In this document: positions 39,211-47,322 of the stretch, one piece after another
How positions within the stretch are numbered: the first letter of the stretch is position 1
How the letters are laid out: each line of letters opens with the position of its first letter
Source: Microvirga puerhi
Lineage (GTDB): Bacteria > Pseudomonadota > Alphaproteobacteria > Rhizobiales > Beijerinckiaceae
Direction of reading: 5' to 3'
DNA: 64,000 nucleotides
Assembly: GCF_020089865.1 (NCBI RefSeq)
Contig: NZ_JAIRBM010000001.1
Location: 434,001 to 498,000 of the forward strand
The notes under the pieces: model-generated
Told to the model about the DNA's origin: nothing
The model's database searches: none
The model's input: only the letters and a program-made list of their open reading frames with translations
Position numbers and translations under genes: made by a program

Positions 39211-39305
39211 AAGTGCGCCGGTCGACCACTGCCCTCGGGCGGACAACCATATAGAGGCGGCCCCAAAGCCAAGATCGGCGGCGACGGGCTGACGAGGCAA
39301 CTTCA

Positions 39306-39560
39306 ATGGCGGGCGATCGCACGCAGAACCTTCAGGACACCTTCCTCAACTACGTCCGAAAGAACAAAGTACCTCTCACGATCTTTCTCGTGAATGGCGT
39401 CAAGCTCCAGGGCGTGGTGACCTGGTTCGACAATTTCTGCGTTCTCCTGCGCAGGGATGGTCATTCTCAACTGGTATACAAACACGCCATTTCCACAATT
39501 ATGCCGGGACAGCCTGTTCAACTCTTCGACCAAATCGACGAGGCGAGCGAAAAGGCTTGA
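39306..39560 (+). CDS. hfq: RNA chaperone Hfq
   Basis: 84-aa Sm-like protein that forms hexamers and pairs small RNAs with mRNAs. [21 protein letters not shown] (proximal-face Sm1), [20 protein letters not shown] and [12 protein letters not shown] (Sm2, with the conserved YKHA) are all present. The C-terminal tail is short, as usual in Alphaproteobacteria. hflX starts one base after its stop, the widespread hfq-hflX arrangement. Confidence 0.98.
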   Translation: MAGDRTQNLQDTFLNYVRKNKVPLTIFLVNGVKLQGVVTWFDNFCVLLRRDGHSQLVYKHAISTIMPGQPVQLFDQIDEASEKA

Positions 39561-39561
39561 A

Positions 39562-40962
39562 GTGACGGAACCCCTTTCTCCGGGTGAACAGCGTCTGGCG
39601 CAGCTTGCCGAGCCTGAAAAGGAGGTTGCGGCAGGGACGAGGTCGCTCGTCGTCGGCCCATACCTGACCCGGAGAAGGCGGTTTTCCGCCGGCTCTGACC
39701 AACCGGAGGGGGCGGATAATCCGCGCCCCCCCGAGGCAAGGCTGGATGAGGCGACCGGATTGGCCGGGGCCATCGACCTTCATATCGTCGATTCGATCAT
39801 GGCTCCGCTCGCTGCTCCTCGGCCTGCCACCTATATCGGCAGCGGCAAGGTCGAAGAACTGGCCGGATTGATACGGGCCGAGGACATCGGCTTGGTGGTC
39901 ATGGATTGCGCACTCAGCCCCGTCCAGCAACGCAATCTCGAGAAAGCCTGGGGCGCCAAGGTGATCGATCGCACGGGCCTTATCCTCGAAATCTTCGGCC
40001 GTCGGGCCCGGACCAAGGAAGGCACACTCCAGGTCGAGCTGGCGCATCTCTCCTATCAGAAAGGGCGGCTTGTGCGGTCCTGGACCCATCTGGAGCGTCA
40101 GCGAGGCGGGTTCGGGTTCCTTGGCGGCCCTGGCGAGACGCAAATCGAGGCGGACCGCCGCATGATTCAGGAGCGGATGACGCGGATCGAGCGGGAATTG
40201 GAAACGGTCGTAAAGACCCGTTCGCTCCATCGGGCCAGCCGTCGCCGAGTGCCCTATCCGATCGTCGCCCTTGTCGGCTACACGAACGCCGGCAAATCGA
40301 CCCTGTTCAATCGCCTAACGGCTGCCGACGTTCTGGCGGAAAACATGCTTTTCGCCACACTGGATCCTACCTCACGGGCCATCGATCTGCCGCATGGGGA
40401 GAAGGCGATCCTCTCCGATACGGTCGGATTCATTTCCGAACTGCCGACCATGCTGGTCGCGGCCTTTCGAGCGACCCTGGAGGACGTCATCGAGGCGGAT
40501 ATCCTGCTCCATGTCCGAGACGTATCCCACGGTGAGACCGAGGCGCAGGCCGACGATGTGGCGCTCGTCCTGAGAGAGCTCGGCATCGATCCCGACGATA
40601 CGAGACGGATTGTCGAGGTCTGGAACAAGGCCGATTTGCTTTCGCCCGATGACCGCCAACGGTTGGACACGACTTCTCACCGTACATCGGAGGAGGGGCG
40701 TCCTATTCTCATTTCGGCCTTGACGGGGGAGGGTCTCCCGGACCTCCTCACGGCCATCGAGGAGCATCTTGCAACCGGCAGATCGAGCTATGAGGTCGAT
40801 ATCGCGCCGGAAGACGGGCAGGGCTTCGCCTGGCTCCACGAGAACACCGAAATCCTGGACCGTCGGACGACCGAAACAGGCCATTCGATCCTTCAGGTGC
40901 GCCTCGTAGCCGGCAAGGAGCCCCGCTTCCTGAACCGGTTCCCTCAGGCGAAGGTGTTATGA
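39562..40962 (+). CDS. hflX: Ribosome-associated GTPase HflX
   Basis: 466-aa GTPase that splits stalled ribosomes under stress. GTG 39562 (MTEPLSPGEQRLAQ) directly after hfq is the likely start; the frame stays open into hfq but shows no family similarity there. The N-terminal HflX domain (about 60-215) has TYIGSGKVEELAGLI and LQVELAHLSYQKGRLVRSW, followed by a coiled region. The G domain has G1 GYTNAGKSTLFN, G3 DTVGFISELP and G4 NKAD. Its stop overlaps the convergent mazG stop by six bases. Confidence 0.96.
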   Translation: MTEPLSPGEQRLAQLAEPEKEVAAGTRSLVVGPYLTRRRRFSAGSDQPEGADNPRPPEARLDEATGLAGAIDLHIVDSIMAPLAAPRPATYIGSGKVEELAGLIRAEDIGLVVMDCALSPVQQRNLEKAWGAKVIDRTGLILEIFGRRARTKEGTLQVELAHLSYQKGRLVRSWTHLERQRGGFGFLGGPGETQIEADRRMIQERMTRIERELETVVKTRSLHRASRRRVPYPIVALVGYTNAGKSTLFNRLTAADVLAENMLFATLDPTSRAIDLPHGEKAILSDTVGFISELPTMLVAAFRATLEDVIEADILLHVRDVSHGETEAQADDVALVLRELGIDPDDTRRIVEVWNKADLLSPDDRQRLDTTSHRTSEEGRPILISALTGEGLPDLLTAIEEHLATGRSSYEVDIAPEDGQGFAWLHENTEILDRRTTETGHSILQVRLVAGKEPRFLNRFPQAKVL

Positions 40963-41856
40963 CGCCTCGGGATCCCGCTCGCGGCGCTTCGCTTCGACCC
41001 ACAAGGCTTCCATCTCTTCGAGAGACGCTTCATCGAGCGTCCTTTTCTGTTGCTGCAAGCCGGTTTCGATCTGCCTGAAGCGGCGCTCGAACTTGGCATT
41101 CGTTCGGCGCAAAGCGCTTTCAGGGTCGATGCCGTAATGCCGGGCAAGGTTGGAGACGGCGAAAAGAAGATCGCCAATTTCATCCTCCACCCGATCCTTC
41201 TCTTGCGACGCGGCCGCCTCCTTCACCTCGTCTAGCTCCTCATGAATCTTGTCGATCACCTGGGCTGGATCGGGCCAGTCGAAGCCGACCTTTGCCGCCT
41301 TGGTGGTGAGCTTGTGGGCACGGGTGAGGGCAGGGAAGGCTGAGGGAATATCGCCGAGAAATTCGCTCGCCGCGGAGAGCGGAGCCGATCCCAGACGCAT
41401 CCGATCCGCCTGCCTCTCGGACTTCTCCTCGCGCTTGATTTCATCCCAAAGTGATTTCACCTCAGCCGGGCTGAGGTCACGGGCATTGCCGAAGACATGG
41501 GGATGCCGGCGGATCAGTTTGCGGGTGATCGCCTCCACGACGTCAGGAAAGGCGAACGCCCCCTGTTCTTCGGCCATACGCGCGTGAAAAACAACCTGAA
41601 GCAACAGATCGCCCAGCTCCTCCTTGAGGTCGCCGAGGTCCCCACGCTCGATGGCATCCGCCACCTCATAGGCCTCCTCGAGAGTATAGGGAGTGATCGA
41701 TGCGAAGGTCTGCTCCAGGTCCCAAGGACAACCGCTTCCCGGCGTCCGCAGGGCGGCCATGATCTCGATCAGACGTGCAACGTCTCGGGAGGGCTTCATC
41801 GGGCCGTTCATGGGATCGATCGTGCTCCAGCGATGGTCTCGTTGCGCATCAGCCAT
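40957..41856 (-). CDS. mazG: Nucleoside triphosphate pyrophosphohydrolase MazG
   Basis: 299-aa house-cleaning enzyme that hydrolyses (d)NTPs to monophosphate and pyrophosphate. Both MazG repeats are seen. The N-terminal one has CPWDLEQTFASITPYTLEEAYEVADAI with the EELGDLLLQVVFHARMAEE metal-binding helix. The C-terminal one has EELDEVKEA and DEIGDLLFAVSNLARHYG. The HPHVFG loop lies between. The ATG at 41856 is used; ATGs at the MNGPMKPS segment (residues 16 and 20) are alternatives. It converges on hflX and overlaps its end. Confidence 0.95.
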   Translation of the reverse strand: MADAQRDHRWSTIDPMNGPMKPSRDVARLIEIMAALRTPGSGCPWDLEQTFASITPYTLEEAYEVADAIERGDLGDLKEELGDLLLQVVFHARMAEEQGAFAFPDVVEAITRKLIRRHPHVFGNARDLSPAEVKSLWDEIKREEKSERQADRMRLGSAPLSAASEFLGDIPSAFPALTRAHKLTTKAAKVGFDWPDPAQVIDKIHEELDEVKEAAASQEKDRVEDEIGDLLFAVSNLARHYGIDPESALRRTNAKFERRFRQIETGLQQQKRTLDEASLEEMEALWVEAKRRERDPEAS

Positions 41857-41900
41857 AACGACAGAGTAGGGCGCGGGCTAGTAGGGGACCTGCCGACGCA

Positions 41901-42797
41901 TCACCGCAGCCGTTTGGCGAACCCCCTCGCTAAGGGCATGAGCCGATTGCCGCCGAGCGTGATGATCAGAATGCCACACAGCGCAAGCGTTGTTCCTATC
42001 GCCATACGGAGATCGAAGTGGTCGCCGGTGATCAAAATGCCCAAGACGACCGTCATCAGCGGGTTCATGATGAGAAGCGGTGCGATGAGGTTGGCCGGAT
42101 ACTTCCTGATCAGGTCGTAGTAGATCGTATGGCCAATGAGCGAGACAATCAGAGCGGAAAACATCACTGCCGCAACGAAAGGCCAGCCTGCGTGAAATGC
42201 AAGCGAGATCTGGCTCGTCTCCAGCCCCCATGAAAGAGCCGCGAGCGGGACCGCCGACGCCAAACCGACCCAAGCCTGAAACTGCAATGGCTTCACGCCG
42301 GTAATCTGCTTCATCATGACTGCGGCAAGGGACGACACGAAAGCCGATCCAAGGACGAAAGCCAGACCGCCGGAGATGGGAAATCGCTCGCCTGGGTTCC
42401 ACATGACGATGAGGCCGCCGAGAAAGGTGAGGGCGATGCCTGCGCCGCGTCTCCAGTGGATCTTTTCCCCCAGCATGACGACGGAGAGAAGAGCGGTCAT
42501 TGGGAGACCGAGTTGGCCTACGATGGCAGCGCTCGAAGGCGTTGCAGTCTTGATGCCGAGGAAGAACAGCGCAAACCCGCCGCCACCCATGAGAAATCCG
42601 ACGATAGCCATGCGCCAGCCGGGCTTAGGGATGGGTAGAAGCCATGGAACGGTGGCAAGAGCGACAATCCCGTAGCGAATGGCGGCATAAAAAAGGGGTG
42701 GGATCTCCATGCCCGAGACGACGATCTTGCTAACGACGGTATGTGCCGCCCACGTGAGGCACACCAAAAGCATGAGGAGAAAGTCGCGCAGGATCAT
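41901..42797 (-). CDS. EamA/DMT-superfamily membrane transporter
   Basis: 298-aa protein with ten hydrophobic segments and two EamA repeats (about 5-140 and 150-285). Landmarks are AAHTVVSKIVVSGMEIPPLFYAAIRYGIVAL, the repeat-closing GEKIHWRRGAGIALTFLGGLIV and its second copy GDHFDLRMAIGTTLALCGILII. Members export amino acids or other metabolites; the substrate is unknown here. It lies 44 bases upstream of the mazG start on the same strand order and may share a transcript with it. Confidence 0.9.
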   Translation of the reverse strand: MILRDFLLMLLVCLTWAAHTVVSKIVVSGMEIPPLFYAAIRYGIVALATVPWLLPIPKPGWRMAIVGFLMGGGGFALFFLGIKTATPSSAAIVGQLGLPMTALLSVVMLGEKIHWRRGAGIALTFLGGLIVMWNPGERFPISGGLAFVLGSAFVSSLAAVMMKQITGVKPLQFQAWVGLASAVPLAALSWGLETSQISLAFHAGWPFVAAVMFSALIVSLIGHTIYYDLIRKYPANLIAPLLIMNPLMTVVLGILITGDHFDLRMAIGTTLALCGILIITLGGNRLMPLARGFAKRLR

Positions 42798-42878
42798 GGC
42801 TCTGCTTACGGCCGTTTGAAGGCGGCAATCAACCGCAGCAACCGATGGTCAGGTATGTGCAAGGCGAGTAGGACAGTT

Positions 42879-43235
42879 TCATGAAGCCATTTCGGCGCGG
42901 ATCCATCGCTCCACCACTCCGGCGATATAGGCTTTCTGGCTATCGTCGAGGGCATGTCCGTGCCGGATTCCATGCCATTTCTCCAGGCATGAGCGACAAC
43001 AGGTGCCCGTCGCATGCTGCGCGACGAAGACCGGGTGGCCGCGAAATGGGGTCTGCTTTCCGTCTCTCGCTGGGTAAGCCGGCGCCAGGCGCTTATCGAT
43101 GAAATCCCTTGCGTGGGCCTTGACGAGGTCGAGCCCCTTCTCCGTTACGTACGTCCGCTCCTCCGGACGAAGGTGGAAGCCTTGCCGAAATGAAGATTTC
43201 TTCAGCTTTTCAAAAACTTCGTCAATATTTCTCAC
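42879..43235 (-). CDS. DUF4186 family protein
   Basis: 118-aa protein of a conserved family without known function. FRQGFHLRPEERTYVTEKGLDLVKAHARDFI, LAPAYPARDGKQTPFRGHPVFVAQHATGTCCRSCLEKWHGI and a closing helix are what I recall of DUF4186. The CC-x2-C cluster and three His residues (RGHPVF, QHAT, WHGI) suggest metal binding, which is inference. The ATG at 43235 is used. It is divergent from the extensin-like gene. Confidence 0.85.
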   Translation of the reverse strand: MRNIDEVFEKLKKSSFRQGFHLRPEERTYVTEKGLDLVKAHARDFIDKRLAPAYPARDGKQTPFRGHPVFVAQHATGTCCRSCLEKWHGIRHGHALDDSQKAYIAGVVERWIRAEMAS

Positions 43236-43323
43236 GTATTTTTCCTAGATGTCGAATGCATCGGCCGCAGACTTCACCGGCATCGGAGTCGAGATCGGGC
43301 TGGATCGACCTATAAACAACCAT

Positions 43324-44103
43324 ATGATCGGTTGTATCGGTTCCAGCGGGCGAGGGGCCATAACCCCGCTCCTGTCAGTCTTTTCAGGCCTGTTTCTCGT
43401 CTGGGCATCGGCGGTCTCCGTCTCCGCGGCCGAAGTTCCCTTGCCGCCTCCCCGACCGATTTCTCCTGAACCTTCGCCGACCGGGACACCGAAACCCAAC
43501 ACGCCGGAAGCGGCATCTGCGGAAACGCCAGCGATCGATATCGGAGGCTGCCTGGATCGCCTGAAGAAAGCTGGTTTTGGTGTCGAGCATGTCGAGCCAC
43601 CAAAAACTGGAAACCAGCTCTGCCGAATCGATGAGCCAGTTCGCTTGATATCCGTCCCCGTTGCAACTCGCCCTGGGAGAACTGTCAGCCTGGCTCAGCG
43701 TCCTATCCTTGCTTGCGCCTTCGCCGAAAATTTCGGGCAGTGGATCGGGGAGCTTGCCGCAGCAGCGATCAGCGGCAGCTTGGGCAGCGATTTGCTGTCC
43801 GTCAGCACGGGGCCTGGCTTCGAGTGCAGAAACCGGAACGGTTCCCCATCCGGCAAGCTGTCCGCTCATGCAGAGGGCGAGGCCATCGATATTTCCTCGT
43901 TCGACCTCGCCGACGGATCGAAGCTCGAGATCAAGCCTGGAAGCGATGGCAGGCGGAACCAAGCGATGGCAGTGTTGCGGAAGGCAGCGTGCGGCTGGTT
44001 TACGACCATCCTTGGACCAGGTTCCGACCCAGCGCATACCGATCACCTTCATGTCGATATTCAGAAGCATGGATCGAGTGACCGTTATCGAATTTGCGAG
44101 TAA
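43324..44103 (+). CDS. Extensin-like secreted protein (extensin C-terminal domain family)
   Basis: About 259-aa exported protein. A Sec signal peptide (MIGCIGSSGRG..., cleaved near SVSAAE) is followed by a Pro/Ser-rich linker (PLPPPRPISPEPSPTGTPKP) and the extensin-like C-terminal domain. That domain has CLDRLKKAGFGVEHVEPP, LACAFAENFGQWI, SAHAEGEAIDISSFDLADG and HTDHLHVDI. The His/Asp pattern (SAHAEGEAIDI plus DHLHVD) resembles the D,D-carboxypeptidase/peptidoglycan-peptidase metal site, so cell-wall action is plausible but unproven. The frame also opens at ATG 43249, which would add 25 residues before the signal; neither start has a good ribosome site. Confidence 0.82.
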   Translation: MIGCIGSSGRGAITPLLSVFSGLFLVWASAVSVSAAEVPLPPPRPISPEPSPTGTPKPNTPEAASAETPAIDIGGCLDRLKKAGFGVEHVEPPKTGNQLCRIDEPVRLISVPVATRPGRTVSLAQRPILACAFAENFGQWIGELAAAAISGSLGSDLLSVSTGPGFECRNRNGSPSGKLSAHAEGEAIDISSFDLADGSKLEIKPGSDGRRNQAMAVLRKAACGWFTTILGPGSDPAHTDHLHVDIQKHGSSDRYRICE

Positions 44104-44163
44104 GCAGTTTTAGTATCCGGTTTCCCCGGGGCCAGGCAGGGATAAGGCTGCGGAAGGCACTTT

Positions 44164-44871
44164 ATGACGGAAGTTGTTTTCGACGGACGCATGGTTGCCG
44201 ATCCGGAGGTCGAGTACCTTCGTCTACGTCTCACGAATGAGCCGGGCTGGGGCGGCCCAAATCACGCGCGACGTCAGGCCGGGTGGATCGACTCGATCGC
44301 ACATCTTCGGGAACTCCCGGATTTTCCGCAGCCTCCAGCTCGACTGCTCGAGCTGGGTTGCGGGAACGGCATGGTATCTGCTCTTTTTGCCGCGCAAGGC
44401 TATCGGATCGATGGGATCGATCTCTCCGCGACGGCCATCTCCTGGGCCCGGGAGATATTCGAGAAGACGGGAATGGAGGGCCAGTTCAGGCAGGGCACGG
44501 TCGGTGCGATGCCCTTCCACAAAAACGAGACATTCGATCTCGTTGTCGACGGAAACTGTTTTCACTGTCTTCTCGGTGAAACGAGGTCGAAATGCCTCGC
44601 CGAAATCCACCGGGTTCTGCGGCCGGACGGTGTATTCGTGGTCAGCACGATGTGCGGCGAGCCGAAGATCGAGGCCCTTCGCGAGCATTACGACGCGCAG
44701 ATGCGGCAACTCGTCGATCAAGGGCGGCCTTATCGAACTCTCAAGCCGGTTGACGAAATTCTGGATGAGATGAGAGCAGCCAAGTTTGAGATTTCTCACC
44801 ACGTCCTGGGCGAGGGCGTGTATTGGGACCACCTCGTTCTGGTCTGTCGACCGGAACTATGTTCTGCATAG
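44164..44871 (+). CDS. Class I SAM-dependent methyltransferase
   Basis: 235-aa cytoplasmic enzyme with the Rossmann-type methyltransferase motifs. Motif I is LLELGCGNGMVSALFAAQG (about 60-78), then GIDLSATAISWARE, the acidic loop VGAMPFHKNETFDLVVDG and the post-motif VLRPDGVFVVSTMCGEPK. This is the Methyltransf_11/25 pattern. The acceptor is unknown. GGAAGG lies about 10 bases before the ATG. It follows the extensin-like gene by 60 bases and may share its transcript. It ends seven bases from the convergent small secreted-protein gene. Confidence 0.88.
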   Translation: MTEVVFDGRMVADPEVEYLRLRLTNEPGWGGPNHARRQAGWIDSIAHLRELPDFPQPPARLLELGCGNGMVSALFAAQGYRIDGIDLSATAISWAREIFEKTGMEGQFRQGTVGAMPFHKNETFDLVVDGNCFHCLLGETRSKCLAEIHRVLRPDGVFVVSTMCGEPKIEALREHYDAQMRQLVDQGRPYRTLKPVDEILDEMRAAKFEISHHVLGEGVYWDHLVLVCRPELCSA

Positions 44872-44878
44872 GCTGTGC

Positions 44879-45214
44879 TCAGCAACCGATAGAGCCTTTT
44901 GGACACCCGAGGTCCGATCCGATCGGGATCTGCGGTGGAGCAGGGACCAAGGCAGGGACCGGGGCGAGCAGCTGCTGATCAGCATCGAATTCGGACTGCT
45001 CAGCGGATCCCAGCGTCTGATCCAGCTGCAAGAGCGAGTTATCGATGGTCAGCACATTCTGCTCGCTCGGACTGGGAACAGTCGAGGGCGCCGTAGAAGA
45101 CGAGGCTGCAGCGCCTGTTTGATCCGGTTGGGTCGTTTGGCTGGTCTGAGCCCTGGCTGTCGTGGCGGTTAGCGTAACGGCGGTAAGCACTGCAATAAGC
45201 GAGAGTGTACGCAT
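44879..45214 (-). CDS. Small secreted hypothetical protein
   Basis: 111-aa protein I do not recognise. The ATG at 45214 has GGGGAGAGG just upstream and opens a clear Sec signal (MRTLSLIAVLTAVTLTATTARAQ). The mature part is low-complexity, rich in Thr, Gln, Ser, Ala and Pro. Its middle reads NVLTIDNSLLQLDQTLGSAEQSEFDADQQ, and the tail IPIGSDLGCPKGSIGC holds the only two cysteines, probably a disulfide. No enzymatic motif or lipobox is visible. It stands alone between a methyltransferase (convergent) and a flavin monooxygenase (divergent). Confidence 0.7.
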   Translation of the reverse strand: MRTLSLIAVLTAVTLTATTARAQTSQTTQPDQTGAAASSSTAPSTVPSPSEQNVLTIDNSLLQLDQTLGSAEQSEFDADQQLLAPVPALVPAPPQIPIGSDLGCPKGSIGC

Positions 45215-45470
45215 GGCAACCTCTCCCCAGAACGAATTCGCGATATCTGCTGAAAGAAGAGACCTATATCCCCCCTTGGTTCCCACCCGCCGCCGGACTT
45301 GTCGATCTGTCGCATCTATTGAAAATCTACGTTGTATGATCGCGTGTTCGTGTCCGGTTTAACTTCCTGAAAAGGGTACACTTGCCCAGACATGCTCTTG
45401 GTCGAAGGAAGAGACGATCCGCCTACGGAGGTGGATATTTGGACGAACACCGACTACGAGAGGTCCGCCG

Positions 45471-47033
45471 ATGTCTGATACGCAAGTACTCATTGTGGGC
45501 GCGGGGCCGACGGGTCTGATCCTGGCCCTATGCCTGCGCCGGTTCGGTCTGCGCGTGCGTATCATCGACAAAACGGCAGGTCCCGGCACGACTTCGCGCG
45601 CTCTGGTGGTCCACGCGCGGACGCTCGAGTTTTATGATCAACTTGGCTTGGCGGAGGCGGTTGTCACGCGGGGATTGAAGTTCGCCGCTGTAAATCTATG
45701 GGTGAGAGGCCGGAAAGCTGCGCACGTTAGCCTCGGCGCAATCGGGCAGGGGCTCAGCCCCTTTCCTTATCTGATTATCTTTCCGCAGGATGAACACGAG
45801 CAACTTCTGATCGATCGCTTGGCTGAAGCAGGCACCAAGGTCGAACGCGAAACTGAACTCCTTGGTTTTGAAGAGCGTGGCAACCATGTGCTTGCACGCC
45901 TGCGCGGACCGAACGGGATTGAAGAGGCGTGCGAGGTGGCATACGTCGCCGGCTGTGACGGGGCGCATTCCACAGTGCGTGAAACTCTGAAAATCGGCTT
46001 TCCAGGCGGCACATACAGGTATCTGTTTTACGTAGCGGACGTCGATGCGACAGGACCGGTGATGGACCACGAACTGCACGTGGCCCTGGATGATGTCGAT
46101 CTCCTGGCCGTCTTTCCGATGGCGGGCTCAGGACGAGCTCGTCTGATCGGTACGGTGCGAGCTGAGGCGGAAGCTCGGCACGGGGCGCCGTCCTGGCATG
46201 ATGTGAGCCAGCGCCTGTTCGAGCGGCTGAGCATCCAGGTCAAACAGGTCAATTGGTTTTCAACCTACCATGTCCATCATCGAGTAGCAGACCGCTTCCA
46301 GCAGGGCCGCGCGTTTCTGCTCGGCGATGCGGCGCATATTCACAGTCCGGTCGGCGGGCAGGGCATGAATACCGGCATCGGAGATGCCGTAAACCTGGCA
46401 TGGAAACTGGTGGCTGTCCTGCAGGAGCGAGCAAATGTGTCCCTGCTGCACACCTATGAGCCGGAGCGGATCGCCTTCGCTCGTCGCTTGGTGGCGACGA
46501 CCGATCGAGCCTTTACGTTTGTGAACAGCCCCGGCTCCCTAGCGCGGTTTGTTCGCATCAAGGTGGTACCACGCCTGCTGCCTGCGTTGGTCTCGCTCTC
46601 ATTCATCCGTCGCTTCATGTTCCGAACGATCTCGCAAATTGGGGTGAATTATCGCTGCAGCCGCTTGAGCATGGGCGACGCTGGACATGTTAAAGGCGGC
46701 GACCGCCTGCCTTGGGTCGCGACCGGTGATGGATCGAACGGGCGGGGCGATAACTTTGCACCGCTGCGATCGTGCGATTGGCAGGTTCACGTCTATGGCA
46801 CGTGCAGTGCCGGAATCGCGGAGCTTTGCGAGAGACGGGGGTTGGCGCTGCACGTCTTCTCCTGGCGGCCCGCAACAGCCGATGCAGGTATCAGGCGCGG
46901 CGCCGTATATCTGGTGCGTCCGGACGGCTATATCGGCTTGGTGGACGCGGGTGCCAACCCGGGCGCGTTGGAGCGGTATCTGGATGACCAAAGCGTGCAG
47001 CCACTGAACCGTATGGATTTGGAAAATGCATAG
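45471..47033 (+). CDS. FAD-dependent aromatic-type monooxygenase (PheA/TfdB/MhpA-like)
   Basis: 520-aa single-component flavin hydroxylase. The N-terminal GxGxxG is in QVLIVGAGPTGLILALCLRRFG (residues 5-26). The DG motif is AGCDGAHSTVRETLKIGFPGGTY (about 160-182), and the GD motif is FLLGDAAHIHSPVGGQGMNTGIGDAVNLAWKL (about 283-314). The C-terminal thioredoxin-like region typical of PheA/TfdB enzymes is present, ending in YLVRPDGYIGLVDAG. The substrate is not apparent and no ring-cleavage genes are adjacent. GAGAGG precedes the ATG. A two-component pair follows after 289 bases. Confidence 0.88.
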   Translation: MSDTQVLIVGAGPTGLILALCLRRFGLRVRIIDKTAGPGTTSRALVVHARTLEFYDQLGLAEAVVTRGLKFAAVNLWVRGRKAAHVSLGAIGQGLSPFPYLIIFPQDEHEQLLIDRLAEAGTKVERETELLGFEERGNHVLARLRGPNGIEEACEVAYVAGCDGAHSTVRETLKIGFPGGTYRYLFYVADVDATGPVMDHELHVALDDVDLLAVFPMAGSGRARLIGTVRAEAEARHGAPSWHDVSQRLFERLSIQVKQVNWFSTYHVHHRVADRFQQGRAFLLGDAAHIHSPVGGQGMNTGIGDAVNLAWKLVAVLQERANVSLLHTYEPERIAFARRLVATTDRAFTFVNSPGSLARFVRIKVVPRLLPALVSLSFIRRFMFRTISQIGVNYRCSRLSMGDAGHVKGGDRLPWVATGDGSNGRGDNFAPLRSCDWQVHVYGTCSAGIAELCERRGLALHVFSWRPATADAGIRRGAVYLVRPDGYIGLVDAGANPGALERYLDDQSVQPLNRMDLENA

Positions 47034-47322
47034 GACCGATACGGTCGAGGTCGGGCAGCGTATCGCTGGCGACAAGCTCATCATCACCTAACGGACCTAC
47101 TATGATACTCACAGCAGCTATGGAGGGGAGCCAATCCAATTTGGGCTGGGGAAGGTTGCAGCATTAGACCCATTTCGCATAAGATATATTATGGAACCTG
47201 CATTGATATCCGTGAAACTCCTCGCTACGGCCGTACCTTTCTTGTCAGCTGGACATTATGGACGCTTCTTTTGCGAACACACCCTGACGACGCTCTGACC
47301 CTTCCGTCGACTAAAAGATACC
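47034..47322. other. 289-base intergenic region with an inverted repeat
   Basis: The longest gene-free stretch in the window. It contains the palindrome-like CATAA-gatata-TTATG at 47178-47193 in an AT-rich patch, and a loose promoter-like pair TTGCAG (47155-47160) with TAAGAT 18 bases downstream. These could drive and regulate the kinase/regulator pair. I see no convincing small gene in it. Confidence 0.35.
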
